Assembly: GCA_016000195.1 (NCBI GenBank)
Contig: JAECRO010000008.1
Location: 1 to 64,000 of the forward strand
Direction of reading: 5' to 3'
From: Burkholderiales bacterium
GTDB lineage: Bacteria; Pseudomonadota; Gammaproteobacteria; Burkholderiales; Burkholderiaceae_C
Length of the DNA: 64,000 bases
Shown here piece after piece: positions 56,133-64,000 of this stretch (positions are counted from its first letter, which is position 1; every line of letters starts with the position of its first letter). Below the pieces are notes generated by a model, which made no database searches, had not been told where the DNA came from, and saw only the letters and a list, made by a program, of their open reading frames with translations. The position numbers were made by a program, and so were the translations under genes.

Positions 56133-57499
56133 AGCGGCCCGCTGACCGGCAGGCCTCGCTGACCGGACGGCTGGTGCTGGGGGTGCTGGCGGCGCTGCTG
56201 CTGGTGTGGGCCGGGTTTGTCGCTGTCGGCTACCGCACCGGCATTCATGAGGCCGACGAACTGACTGATGGACACCTGGCCGGAACAGCCGCGCTGCTGC
56301 TCACGCTGGAGCTGCCGCCGTTCGTGGCGGGCAGCGCGCAGGCGAACCGCCAGGCGAACCTGAATGTGGCCCGGCCTTCCCTGTACACCCTGAAAAAGCA
56401 CGACTACCAGTTTTCCCTGAGCGTGCTGGTGCGCGACGCCGGCGGCCATGTGCTGGCGCGCACCGGCGAAGCGCCACTGCCGCCGTTCGGGCAGCGCGAC
56501 GGCTTCGCCGACCTGCAGCTGGGAACGCCGGCCATTGCATGGCGCAGCTTTTCACAATGGGATGCGGCGCACAGCCGCCAGGTGATGGTGCTGGTGAAAA
56601 TCGAGGAGCGCGAAGACCTGACTGAAGACGTTGCCACCCAGCTGGCCGCTCCCGGCCTGTGGCTGCTGCCGGTGGTGGCGCTGGCGCTGGGGGCGGCCAT
56701 TTTGCGCGGCCTGCAGCCGCTGCAGGCGCTGTCGCGCGACGTGGAAGAGCTGGAAGTGGACAAGGCCGAGCGCCTGCAGGCCCGCCACCCTTACCGCGAG
56801 TTCAACTCGGTGGTCCGCTCCATCAACAAGCTGGTGGGCGAGCAGCAGGCCGCGCTGGAGCGCGAACGCCAGCTGGCGAGCGAAATCGCGCATGAATTGC
56901 GCACGCCCCTGTCGTCGATTGCCCTGCAGGCGGCGTCGCTCAAGGGCGCCTTGCCGGCACAGGCGCAGGCAGCGGCGCTGCAGCAAATCGGCGCCGACGC
57001 GCTGCGCGCCGGCCACGTCATCAGCCAGCTGCTCGCCCTGGCACGGACCGGCCAGGCCGGCCTGCAGCAGCCGCTGGTCCGGCTCGACGTGGCGGCGCTG
57101 GCCCGGCAGGTCGTGGGCGACTATGCCCAGGCGGCCTGGCAAAGCGGCCATCAACTGAGTGTCCAGGGCGCTGAACACCTGCACATCCTGGCGCATCCGC
57201 TGCTGCTGGAGCTGGCCTTGCGCAACCTGATCGACAACGCCCTGCAGCACACCCCCGGAGGCACCGCCGTGAGCGTCCAGTGTGGCTGTGACGCGGGCGG
57301 GCCATGGCTGCAGGTCTGCGATGACGGCAAGGGCCGCAGCACGGGACCGGGCTTGCCCTTGCCTTCCACCGAGCGCCTGGGCCTGGGGCACAAGATTGTC
57401 GGCCGCGTCATGGACATTCATGGCGGCAGCTTTGCACAGCACCCCGCACCTGCGCCGTTCACCCGGTGTTACCGGCTGGCTTTTCCAGCCGCTTCCTGA
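56129..57499 (+). CDS. Sensor histidine kinase
   Basis: LASEIAHELRTPLSSIALQA H-box; LRNLIDNALQHTPGG N-box; ATGA overlap with regulator. Confidence 0.95.
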   Translation: MKRPADRQASLTGRLVLGVLAALLLVWAGFVAVGYRTGIHEADELTDGHLAGTAALLLTLELPPFVAGSAQANRQANLNVARPSLYTLKKHDYQFSLSVLVRDAGGHVLARTGEAPLPPFGQRDGFADLQLGTPAIAWRSFSQWDAAHSRQVMVLVKIEEREDLTEDVATQLAAPGLWLLPVVALALGAAILRGLQPLQALSRDVEELEVDKAERLQARHPYREFNSVVRSINKLVGEQQAALERERQLASEIAHELRTPLSSIALQAASLKGALPAQAQAAALQQIGADALRAGHVISQLLALARTGQAGLQQPLVRLDVAALARQVVGDYAQAAWQSGHQLSVQGAEHLHILAHPLLLELALRNLIDNALQHTPGGTAVSVQCGCDAGGPWLQVCDDGKGRSTGPGLPLPSTERLGLGHKIVGRVMDIHGGSFAQHPAPAPFTRCYRLAFPAAS

Positions 57500-57645
57500 G
57501 CGTTCGGACTTTTGGCAGACGGTAGAATGAACGACTGGGTTACGTCGCGGTTACAGCCCGCTGCAGCACCGCGTTGGCGCTGAGTGTGGAGCCGCCTGGC
57601 GAGCCACCATTCCGACAGCTTTTTAACTTTCAGGGGATCTAGATC

Positions 57646-58710
57646 ATGGCACTCGTTTCGATGCGCGAGCTGCTGGACCATGCCGCCGCCAATGGCTACG
57701 GCATTCCAGCTTTCAACGTCAACAACCTGGAGCAGGTCCAGGCCGTGATGGCCGCCGCCGACGAGGTGGGCGCGCCCGTCATCCTGCAGGCCAGCGCCGG
57801 CGCCCGCAAGTACGCCGGTGAAGCCTTCATCAAGCACCTGATCCTGGCGGCTGTCGAGGCCTATCCGCACATTCCGCTGGTGATGCACCAGGACCACGGC
57901 CAGAGCCCGGCCATCTGCCAGGGCGCGATTGACCTGGGCTTCAGCTCGGTGATGATGGACGGCAGCCTCGAAGCTGACGGCAAGACCATTGCCAGCTACG
58001 AGTACAACGTCGAGGTCACGCGCAAGGTCGTCGAGATGGCGCATGCCACCGGCGTCTCGGTCGAAGGCGAACTCGGCTGCCTGGGCAGCCTGGAAACCAT
58101 GCAGGGCGACAAGGAAGACGGCCACGGCACCGACGCCGTGATGACGCACGACCAGCTGCTGACCGACCCCGAGCAGGCCGCCGACTTCGTCAAGCGCACC
58201 CAGCTCGATGCGCTGGCGATTGCCATCGGCACCAGCCACGGCGCCTACAAGTTCACCCGCAAGCCCACCGGCGACATCCTGGCCATCGAGCGCGTCAAGG
58301 AAATCCACCGCCGCATTCCCAACACCCACCTGGTGATGCATGGCTCGTCAAGCGTGCCGCAGGATCTGCTGGCGATCATCAACCAGTACGGCGGCAGCAT
58401 GAAGGAAACCTACGGCGTGCCGGTCGAGGAAATCCAGAAGGCCATCCAGTTCGGCGTGCGCAAGATCAACATCGACACCGACATCCGCCTGGCCATGACC
58501 GGCGCGGTGCGCAAGTTTCTGGCCGAGAACCCCGACAAGTTCGATGCCCGGGAATGGCTCAAGCCCGCTAGAGAGGCCGCCAAGGCGATCTGCAAGCAGC
58601 GCTACATCGAGTTCGGCTGCGCAGGCCGGGCCGCCACCATCAAGGGCCAGAGCCTGTCGGTGGTCGCGGCCAAATATGCCCAGGGCGAACTGGCGCAAGT
58701 CGTTCAATAA
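57646..58710 (+). CDS. fba: Class II fructose-bisphosphate aldolase
   Basis: [53 protein letters not shown]. Confidence 0.98.
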   Translation: MALVSMRELLDHAAANGYGIPAFNVNNLEQVQAVMAAADEVGAPVILQASAGARKYAGEAFIKHLILAAVEAYPHIPLVMHQDHGQSPAICQGAIDLGFSSVMMDGSLEADGKTIASYEYNVEVTRKVVEMAHATGVSVEGELGCLGSLETMQGDKEDGHGTDAVMTHDQLLTDPEQAADFVKRTQLDALAIAIGTSHGAYKFTRKPTGDILAIERVKEIHRRIPNTHLVMHGSSSVPQDLLAIINQYGGSMKETYGVPVEEIQKAIQFGVRKINIDTDIRLAMTGAVRKFLAENPDKFDAREWLKPAREAAKAICKQRYIEFGCAGRAATIKGQSLSVVAAKYAQGELAQVVQ

Positions 58711-58754
58711 CAAAACCCCCATGCCATCCGCCTTGCCGGATTGGCGATAATTCA

Positions 58755-58788
58755 AAGCCCGTGGTTGACCCAAGTCGCACGGGCTTTG
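58755..58788 (+). terminator. Rho-independent-type hairpin after fba
   Basis: AAAGCCCGTG-N14-CACGGGCTTT followed by GTT. Confidence 0.75.
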
Positions 58789-58813
58789 TTACTTTCCAAA
58801 CACGCAGACCCGC

Positions 58814-59731
58814 ATGACCACCACGACCTCCGTACTTCACACCTCGGCCCTGACTTCCCTGCCTTTGCTCGCGCGCGGCAAGGTGCGCGACAACTACGCC
58901 GTGGGCACGGACCGGCTGCTGATGGTCGCCAGCGACCGCCTGAGCGCCTTCGACGTGATTCTGGGCGAGCCGATTCCCGGCAAGGGCGCGCTGCTCACGC
59001 AGATGGCGCTGTTCTGGTTCGACAAGCTCGGCAACATCTGCCCGAACCACCTGACCGGCGAGGCGCCCGAAAGCGTGGTCACGGCGGCTGAAATCCCGCA
59101 GGTCGCCGGCCGCGCTATGCTGGTCAAGCGCCTGAAACCCATTCCGGTCGAGGCCGTGGTGCGCGGCTACCTGGCCGGCAGCGGCTGGGCCGAATACCAG
59201 CAAAGCCAGTCGGTGTGCGGCGTGCCGCTGCCCGCCGGCCTGAAAAACGCCAGCAAGCTGCCCGAGCCGATCTTCACGCCCGCCGCCAAGGCCGAAGTCG
59301 GCGAGCATGACGAAAACATCAGCTACGAGCAGGTCGTCAAGATCGTCGGTCCCGAGCTGGCCGCGCGGATCAGGCAGCTCAGCATCGAGATCTACGAAAC
59401 CGCCGCCGCCTTTGCCTTGACCAAGGGCATCATCATTGCCGACACCAAGTTCGAGTTCGGCCTCGATGAAAACGGCACGCTGACGCTGATGGACGAGGTG
59501 CTGACGCCTGATTCGTCGCGCTACTGGCCGGTCGAAGGCTACGAAGCCGCCTTTGCCGCCGGGCAGAACCCGCCCAGCTACGACAAGCAGTTCGTTCGCG
59601 ACTGGCTGGAGGCCGTGCGCATCAACGGCAAGCCGTGGGACAAAACCCCGCCGTCGCCGCACCTGCCGCCCGGCGTGATCGCCAAGACCGCCGCCAAATA
59701 CCAGGAAGCGATGGCGCGGCTGACGGCTTGA
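58814..59731 (+). CDS. purC: Phosphoribosylaminoimidazole-succinocarboxamide synthase
   Basis: [43 protein letters not shown]. Confidence 0.98.
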   Translation: MTTTTSVLHTSALTSLPLLARGKVRDNYAVGTDRLLMVASDRLSAFDVILGEPIPGKGALLTQMALFWFDKLGNICPNHLTGEAPESVVTAAEIPQVAGRAMLVKRLKPIPVEAVVRGYLAGSGWAEYQQSQSVCGVPLPAGLKNASKLPEPIFTPAAKAEVGEHDENISYEQVVKIVGPELAARIRQLSIEIYETAAAFALTKGIIIADTKFEFGLDENGTLTLMDEVLTPDSSRYWPVEGYEAAFAAGQNPPSYDKQFVRDWLEAVRINGKPWDKTPPSPHLPPGVIAKTAAKYQEAMARLTA

Positions 59732-59788
59732 GGTGTTCTTTCTTTTGTGTCACACTTGTGATACAAACTGACGAAAAAGGAATCCCTG

Positions 59789-60070
59789 ATGTCCACCACC
59801 ACCTTGCGTATTGACGACACATTGCGCGAACGCATCGTCCGGCTCGCGCAAGCGCTGGGCCAGACGCCGCACAATTTCATGCTTGAAGCGCTGGCGCAAA
59901 AGGCGGATGAGGCCGAGTGGAAGCTGTCGATGCAGCGCGAAGCCCAGCAGCGCGATGCGGACTTGCAAGCAGGAGAGCCAGGCGTGGAGTGGCATGAAAT
60001 GCGCGCCTATCTGCGTACCCGTCTGAGCGCGGCGGCCGCCGCGTCCAGGCCCGCGTCGGAACAGCGGTGA
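59789..60070 (+). CDS. RHH (CopG/ParD-like) antitoxin
   Basis: TTTLRIDDTLRERIVRLAQALGQTPHNFMLEALAQKADEAE. Confidence 0.88.
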   Translation: MSTTTLRIDDTLRERIVRLAQALGQTPHNFMLEALAQKADEAEWKLSMQREAQQRDADLQAGEPGVEWHEMRAYLRTRLSAAAAASRPASEQR

Positions 60071-60360
60071 GCCAGATTGTTCTGGCCCCGCAGGTCAGAG
60101 CCGATTTCGACCGGATTTTCGACTTTCTCTTTGAGTACGTCCCTGAGTTCGCTGCCGCGCGCATCGAGGCCATCATTGCGGCCATCGATATTCTGGAAAC
60201 CAGTCCCTTGATTGGTCGGCCAGTGGCCTTCGGACAGCGTGAACTGGTGATTGCCACTGGAAGCAGCGGTTATCTTGCGTTGTACCGCTACGACCCGGTG
60301 CTGGACACCGCATTTGTGCTGGCGGTGCGCAGCCAGCGCGAACGTGGCTACAAGCGCTAA
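60067..60360 (+). CDS. RelE/ParE family toxin
   Basis: IVLAPQVRADFDRIFDFLFEYVPEFAAARIEAI...LYRYDPVLDTAFVLAVRSQRERGY; ATGA-type overlap. Confidence 0.9.
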   Translation: MSQIVLAPQVRADFDRIFDFLFEYVPEFAAARIEAIIAAIDILETSPLIGRPVAFGQRELVIATGSSGYLALYRYDPVLDTAFVLAVRSQRERGYKR

Positions 60361-60433
60361 AAGAGCGAATGCCGGCCTGCACAGAGCGCGGTAGCGCGCT
60401 GGGTTGCGCTAGGTCAGGCGCGACTTGCAAACC

Positions 60434-61327
60434 TCAGCTCAGCACCACGCTGCTCAGGCGCCGCCGGTAGGTGGCGACCGTGGCATCTTCGGGTGGAATC
60501 TGGCCGTCGGCGACCTTGGGCTTGGGCGCTTCCATGATGTCGAGGATGGCGATGTAGCTCTTGCGCGCCAGGCCGTCGGACCAGGCTTTGTCGCGCATCA
60601 GGATTTCGAGCAGTTCGTCCAGCGCGTCGGTCCAGCACTGGCCGGCCATCAGCCAGCGGGCCTTGTCGAAGCGGGCTTCAAAATCGCGTTTGTTGGCCGT
60701 TATTTTTGCATCAAAACTGGCTTCTGCGCTTGCTGCATATGCGTTAGTAGCTACAAAATCAATAGCATTCATCCAGCGTTTGAGCGAGTCAAAGCGCCGC
60801 ACCAATCCGGTCTGCGCAATCACCGGCGCAAACGCCACCTTGGCATCGTCGTCGCGGCCCAGCGTGAGCAAGTGCTTGACGTAGTCGAAGCGTGCGGTTT
60901 CGCTGGCGGGGTCGGTCGCGACGGCCTGCTGCAGCCTTTGCAGCACGGCTTCGGGGTCGGTGTCCAGCATCAGCGCTTCCTCAGGCACTTCTTCTTCGGG
61001 GGCGGGCGGCAGGTGCTGGTCGAGGAATTCCTTGACCTTGCTTTCGGACAGGGCGCCGGTGAAGCTGGCCACCGGCTGGCCGCCCACCATCAGGATGCAG
61101 GTCGGGATGCTGCGGATGCCAAAAGCTTCGCCGAGCTGCTGCTCCTGGTCGGAATCGACCTTCACCAGCTTGAAGCGCCCGGCGTAGGCGGCCTCGACCT
61201 TTTCCAGAACGGGGCCGAGCGATTTGCAGGGGCCGCACCAGGGCGCCCAGAAATCAATCAGCACGGGCGTCGTCCTGGAAGCCGTCAGGACTTCATCTTT
61301 GAAATTGGCAATGGTGACGTCGATCAT
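60434..61327 (-). CDS. Thioredoxin-fold co-chaperone (CnoX/YbbN-like with TPR)
   Basis: VLIDFWAPWCGPCKSLGPVLEKVE...EEQLGEAFGIRSIPTCILMVGGQPVASFTGAL. Confidence 0.95.
   Translation of the reverse strand: MIDVTIANFKDEVLTASRTTPVLIDFWAPWCGPCKSLGPVLEKVEAAYAGRFKLVKVDSDQEQQLGEAFGIRSIPTCILMVGGQPVASFTGALSESKVKEFLDQHLPPAPEEEVPEEALMLDTDPEAVLQRLQQAVATDPASETARFDYVKHLLTLGRDDDAKVAFAPVIAQTGLVRRFDSLKRWMNAIDFVATNAYAASAEASFDAKITANKRDFEARFDKARWLMAGQCWTDALDELLEILMRDKAWSDGLARKSYIAILDIMEAPKPKVADGQIPPEDATVATYRRRLSSVVLS
60702..60766 (-). repeat. Dispersed family 1 element, intragenic in cnoX-like gene
   Basis: GCTATTGATTTTGTAGCTACTAACGCATATGCAGCAAGCGCAGAAGCCAGTTTTGATGCAAAAAT. Confidence 0.78.
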
Positions 61328-61505
61328 GGTGTTTGAGAAGTAGGGTTGGACAAAGGGTTGTCAGGCGATGGGCCGGCCGGCGCGCAGCCTTTCGCGGCAG
61401 GCAAGACGATAGCACGCAGACGCTGGCGGCGGTGCGGGCGCCAGCCTTTAAAATCAGCGCTTCCAGGCGCACCGCCGGCAAACCCCACGACTTGAAATTC
61501 CCCCT

Positions 61506-62015
61506 ATGAAAACAACAAACAACCCGGCAAGCCCCTTGGTGGGCGTGGTGATGGGCTCCAGCAGCGACTGGGACACGATGCAGCACGCGGTGCAAATCCT
61601 GCAGCAGTTTGGCGTGGCGCACGACGCGCGCGTGGTGTCGGCGCACCGCATGCCCGACGACCTGTTTGCCTATGCCGAACAGGCCGCCGGGCGCGGCCTG
61701 CAGGCGATCATTGCCGGCGCCGGCGGTGCGGCGCATTTGCCGGGCATGCTGGCGGCCAAGACGATTGTTCCGGTGCTGGGCGTGCCGGTCGCCAGCCGGC
61801 ATCTGCAGGGCGTCGATTCGCTGCACAGCATCGTGCAGATGCCCAAGGGCATTCCGGTCGCCGCGTTTGCGATTGGCAATGCCGGCGCGGCCAATGCGGC
61901 GCTGTTTGCCGTCGCCATGCTGGCGCTGCACGACCCGGCGCTGGCTGAAAAGCTGCAGGCTTTTCGGGCCGAACAGACCGCCGCCGCACGCGCCATGACG
62001 CTGCCCCCGGCATGA
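61506..62015 (+). CDS. purE: 5-(carboxyamino)imidazole ribonucleotide mutase
   Basis: [48 protein letters not shown]. Confidence 0.98.
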   Translation: MKTTNNPASPLVGVVMGSSSDWDTMQHAVQILQQFGVAHDARVVSAHRMPDDLFAYAEQAAGRGLQAIIAGAGGAAHLPGMLAAKTIVPVLGVPVASRHLQGVDSLHSIVQMPKGIPVAAFAIGNAGAANAALFAVAMLALHDPALAEKLQAFRAEQTAAARAMTLPPA

Positions 62016-63244
62016 GCGCACTGCCGATTTTCCCCGGCACGGTCGATGCATCCGGCCGGCCGGCCACGCTGGGCGTGATGGGCGGCGGCCAGCTGGGCCG
62101 CATGTTCGTGCATGCCGCGCAGCGCCTGGGCTATTTCACCGCCGTGCTCGACCCTGATGCGCAAAGCCCGGCCGGCCTGGTCAGCCATCACCATATCCAA
62201 AGCGGCTACAGCGACGCGCAAGGCCTGGCGCAACTGGCCGGGCTGTGCGCGGCCATCACCACCGAATTTGAAAACGTGCCGGCTGCCGCCTTGCAGACCC
62301 TGGCCGAAAGCCGTCCGGTGGCGCCGGGCGCCGCCGCCGTGGCGATTGCGCAGGACCGGATTCAGGAAAAGTCGCATTTCACGGCCAGCGCCGCCGAATC
62401 GGGTGTGATGGCCGGCGTGACCTGCGCGCCCTACGCGGTGATTGCCTCGCCGGATCAGCTCCGGGCCGTGCCTGCCGGCCTGCTGCCCGGCATCCTGAAA
62501 ACCGCGCGCATGGGCTACGACGGCAAGGGCCAGGCCCGCGTCAGGAACGCCGCCGAACTGGCCGCTGCCTGGGCCGACCTGAAGCAGGTGCCGTGCGTGC
62601 TGGAAAAGCTGCTGCCGCTCAAGGCCGAATGCTCGGTCATCGTGGCGCGCGGCTGGGACGGGCGCATCGTGGCTTTTCCGCCGCAGCTCAACGTGCATGT
62701 GGACGGCATCCTCGCCGTGACCGAGGTTTATGAAGGAAATATGCCGCCTGCGCTCGCAGTGCGTGCGTTAGCAGCTATTAAATCAATAGCAAATCACATT
62801 GGCTACGTCGGCGTGCTGTGCGTCGAGTTCTTCGTCATCGACGACGGCAGCGAGCACGGCGCGCTGGTCGTCAACGAGATGGCGCCGCGCCCGCACAACA
62901 GCGGCCACTACACGATGGACGCCTGCGATGTGTCGCAGTTCGATTTGCAGGTGCATGCCATGGCCGGCCTGCCGCTGCCCGCGCCGCGCCAGCATTCGCC
63001 GGCCATCATGCTCAATCTGCTCGGCGATGTGTGGTTTGACGCGCAAGGCGAAGCGCGCACGCCCGACTGGCAGGCGGTGCTGGCCCTGCCCGGCGCGCAT
63101 CTGCACCTGTACGGCAAAACCGACGCCCGGCCGGGCCGCAAGATGGGCCATTTGACGCTGACCGGCGCCGACGTGGCGGGTGTGAAGGCCACGGCGCGCC
63201 GGGCGGCGGCGATCCTTAGCTTGCCCGGATTCGAGGCAGCCTGA
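62012..63244 (+). CDS. purK: 5-(carboxyamino)imidazole ribonucleotide synthase
   Basis: [30 protein letters not shown]...[18 protein letters not shown]. Confidence 0.98.
   Translation: MSALPIFPGTVDASGRPATLGVMGGGQLGRMFVHAAQRLGYFTAVLDPDAQSPAGLVSHHHIQSGYSDAQGLAQLAGLCAAITTEFENVPAAALQTLAESRPVAPGAAAVAIAQDRIQEKSHFTASAAESGVMAGVTCAPYAVIASPDQLRAVPAGLLPGILKTARMGYDGKGQARVRNAAELAAAWADLKQVPCVLEKLLPLKAECSVIVARGWDGRIVAFPPQLNVHVDGILAVTEVYEGNMPPALAVRALAAIKSIANHIGYVGVLCVEFFVIDDGSEHGALVVNEMAPRPHNSGHYTMDACDVSQFDLQVHAMAGLPLPAPRQHSPAIMLNLLGDVWFDAQGEARTPDWQAVLALPGAHLHLYGKTDARPGRKMGHLTLTGADVAGVKATARRAAAILSLPGFEAA
62731..62793 (-). repeat. Dispersed family 1 element, intragenic in purK
   Basis: GCTATTGATTTAATAGCTGCTAACGCACGCACTGCGAGCGCAGGCGGCATATTTCCTTCATA. 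Confidence 0.7.
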
Positions 63245-64000
63245 TGATCCGGCCCGGCGCCGACCCGCAGGCGATTGAGGACGCCGCCCGCTGCATCCAG
63301 GCCGGCGGGCTGGTCGGTTTTCCGACTGAAACCGTCTATGGCCTGGGCGCCGATGCCTCCAGCGATGCCGCCGTGGCCGGGATTTTCAAAGCCAAGGGCC
63401 GGCCCGCCGACCACCCGCTGATCGTTCATGTGGCCGACGCCCGCCAGGTCAATGACTACGCCAGCAGCGTGCCGCCGTTTGCCGAGCGGCTGATGCAGGC
63501 CTTCTGGCCCGGCCCGCTGACGGTGATTTTGCCGCGCCGCGAAGGCGTGGCGCTGGCCGCCGCCGGAGGCCAAAATTCGATTGGCCTGCGCTGCCCGGCG
63601 CATCCGGTGGCGCTGGCTTTCCTGAAGGCTTGCCTGGAATTGGGCGTAAGGGGCGTGGCCGGCCCGAGCGCGAATCGCTTTGGCCGCGTCAGCCCGACCA
63701 CGGCGCCGCATGTCGCGCAGGAGTTTGGCGACGCGCTGCTGGTGCTCGACGGCGGGCCATGCGCGGTCGGCATCGAGTCCAGCATTGTCGATTGCACCCG
63801 GGGCCGGCCGGTGCTGCTGCGCCCCGGCGTGCTGACGCGCGCGCAGCTTGCAGCCGCTTGCGGCGAGCCGGTGCTGGACAAAGAGGAGCTGCAGGCAGCC
63901 GGCAGCGCGCCCCGCGCCTCCGGCACGCTGGAAGCGCATTACGCGCCGAATGCCAAGGTTCGCCTGATGGATGCCGGCGCGATGCAGGCCGCCCTCGACC
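63244..64000 (+). CDS. L-threonylcarbamoyladenylate synthase (Sua5/YciO/YrdC family), truncated by window end
   Basis: GGLVGFPTETVYGLGADA; KGRPADHPLIVHV; GPSANRFGRVSPTTA; no stop before 64000. Confidence 0.95.
   Translation, partial: MIRPGADPQAIEDAARCIQAGGLVGFPTETVYGLGADASSDAAVAGIFKAKGRPADHPLIVHVADARQVNDYASSVPPFAERLMQAFWPGPLTVILPRREGVALAAAGGQNSIGLRCPAHPVALAFLKACLELGVRGVAGPSANRFGRVSPTTAPHVAQEFGDALLVLDGGPCAVGIESSIVDCTRGRPVLLRPGVLTRAQLAAACGEPVLDKEELQAAGSAPRASGTLEAHYAPNAKVRLMDAGAMQAALD

Overview
GC-rich (roughly 60-65% by eye) chromosomal window. By gene content it looks like a Burkholderiales, probably Comamonadaceae/Polaromonas-like, genome (inference). Most of it is ordinary core genome: terC paralogs, PP2C+FHA, type IV pilin + PglL/Wzy-type ligase, moaC, M48 protease, purB, glnE, YhdP-like, nitrilase, mltA, phoX-like, a fused indolepyruvate oxidoreductase, yajC-secD-secF, smg-dprA, LysM, def-fmt-azlCD, pgk, pyk, a two-component system, fba, purC, thioredoxin/CnoX, purE-purK, sua5 (cut by the window edge). 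The accessory region is about 2.4-13.5 kb. It contains a pilin with a sigma54-type promoter, two PglL-like ligases, and between them a dense cluster of intact, frameshifted and truncated toxin-antitoxin modules. Several of the breakpoints coincide with copies of a short GGGGTCAG-type element. The most unusual signal is a family of at least 11 dispersed ~60-65 bp elements (GCTAT-N6-ATAGCTG...GCGCA...TGCGCAAACGCC...TTTTGCTTgAAAT). It sits both between genes and, in frame, inside moaC, dprA, fmt, purK, cnoX, a pglL-like gene and the 5' end of an M48 protease gene, so unrelated proteins share element-encoded peptides. A second GC-rich repeat family is inserted in frame in glnE and flanks azlD in inverted orientation. 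There is also a FixL/TnpB/FixJ-like chimeric ORF and a clear yybP-ykoY riboswitch before one terC gene. All calls come from reading sequence and translations only; no database search was run.
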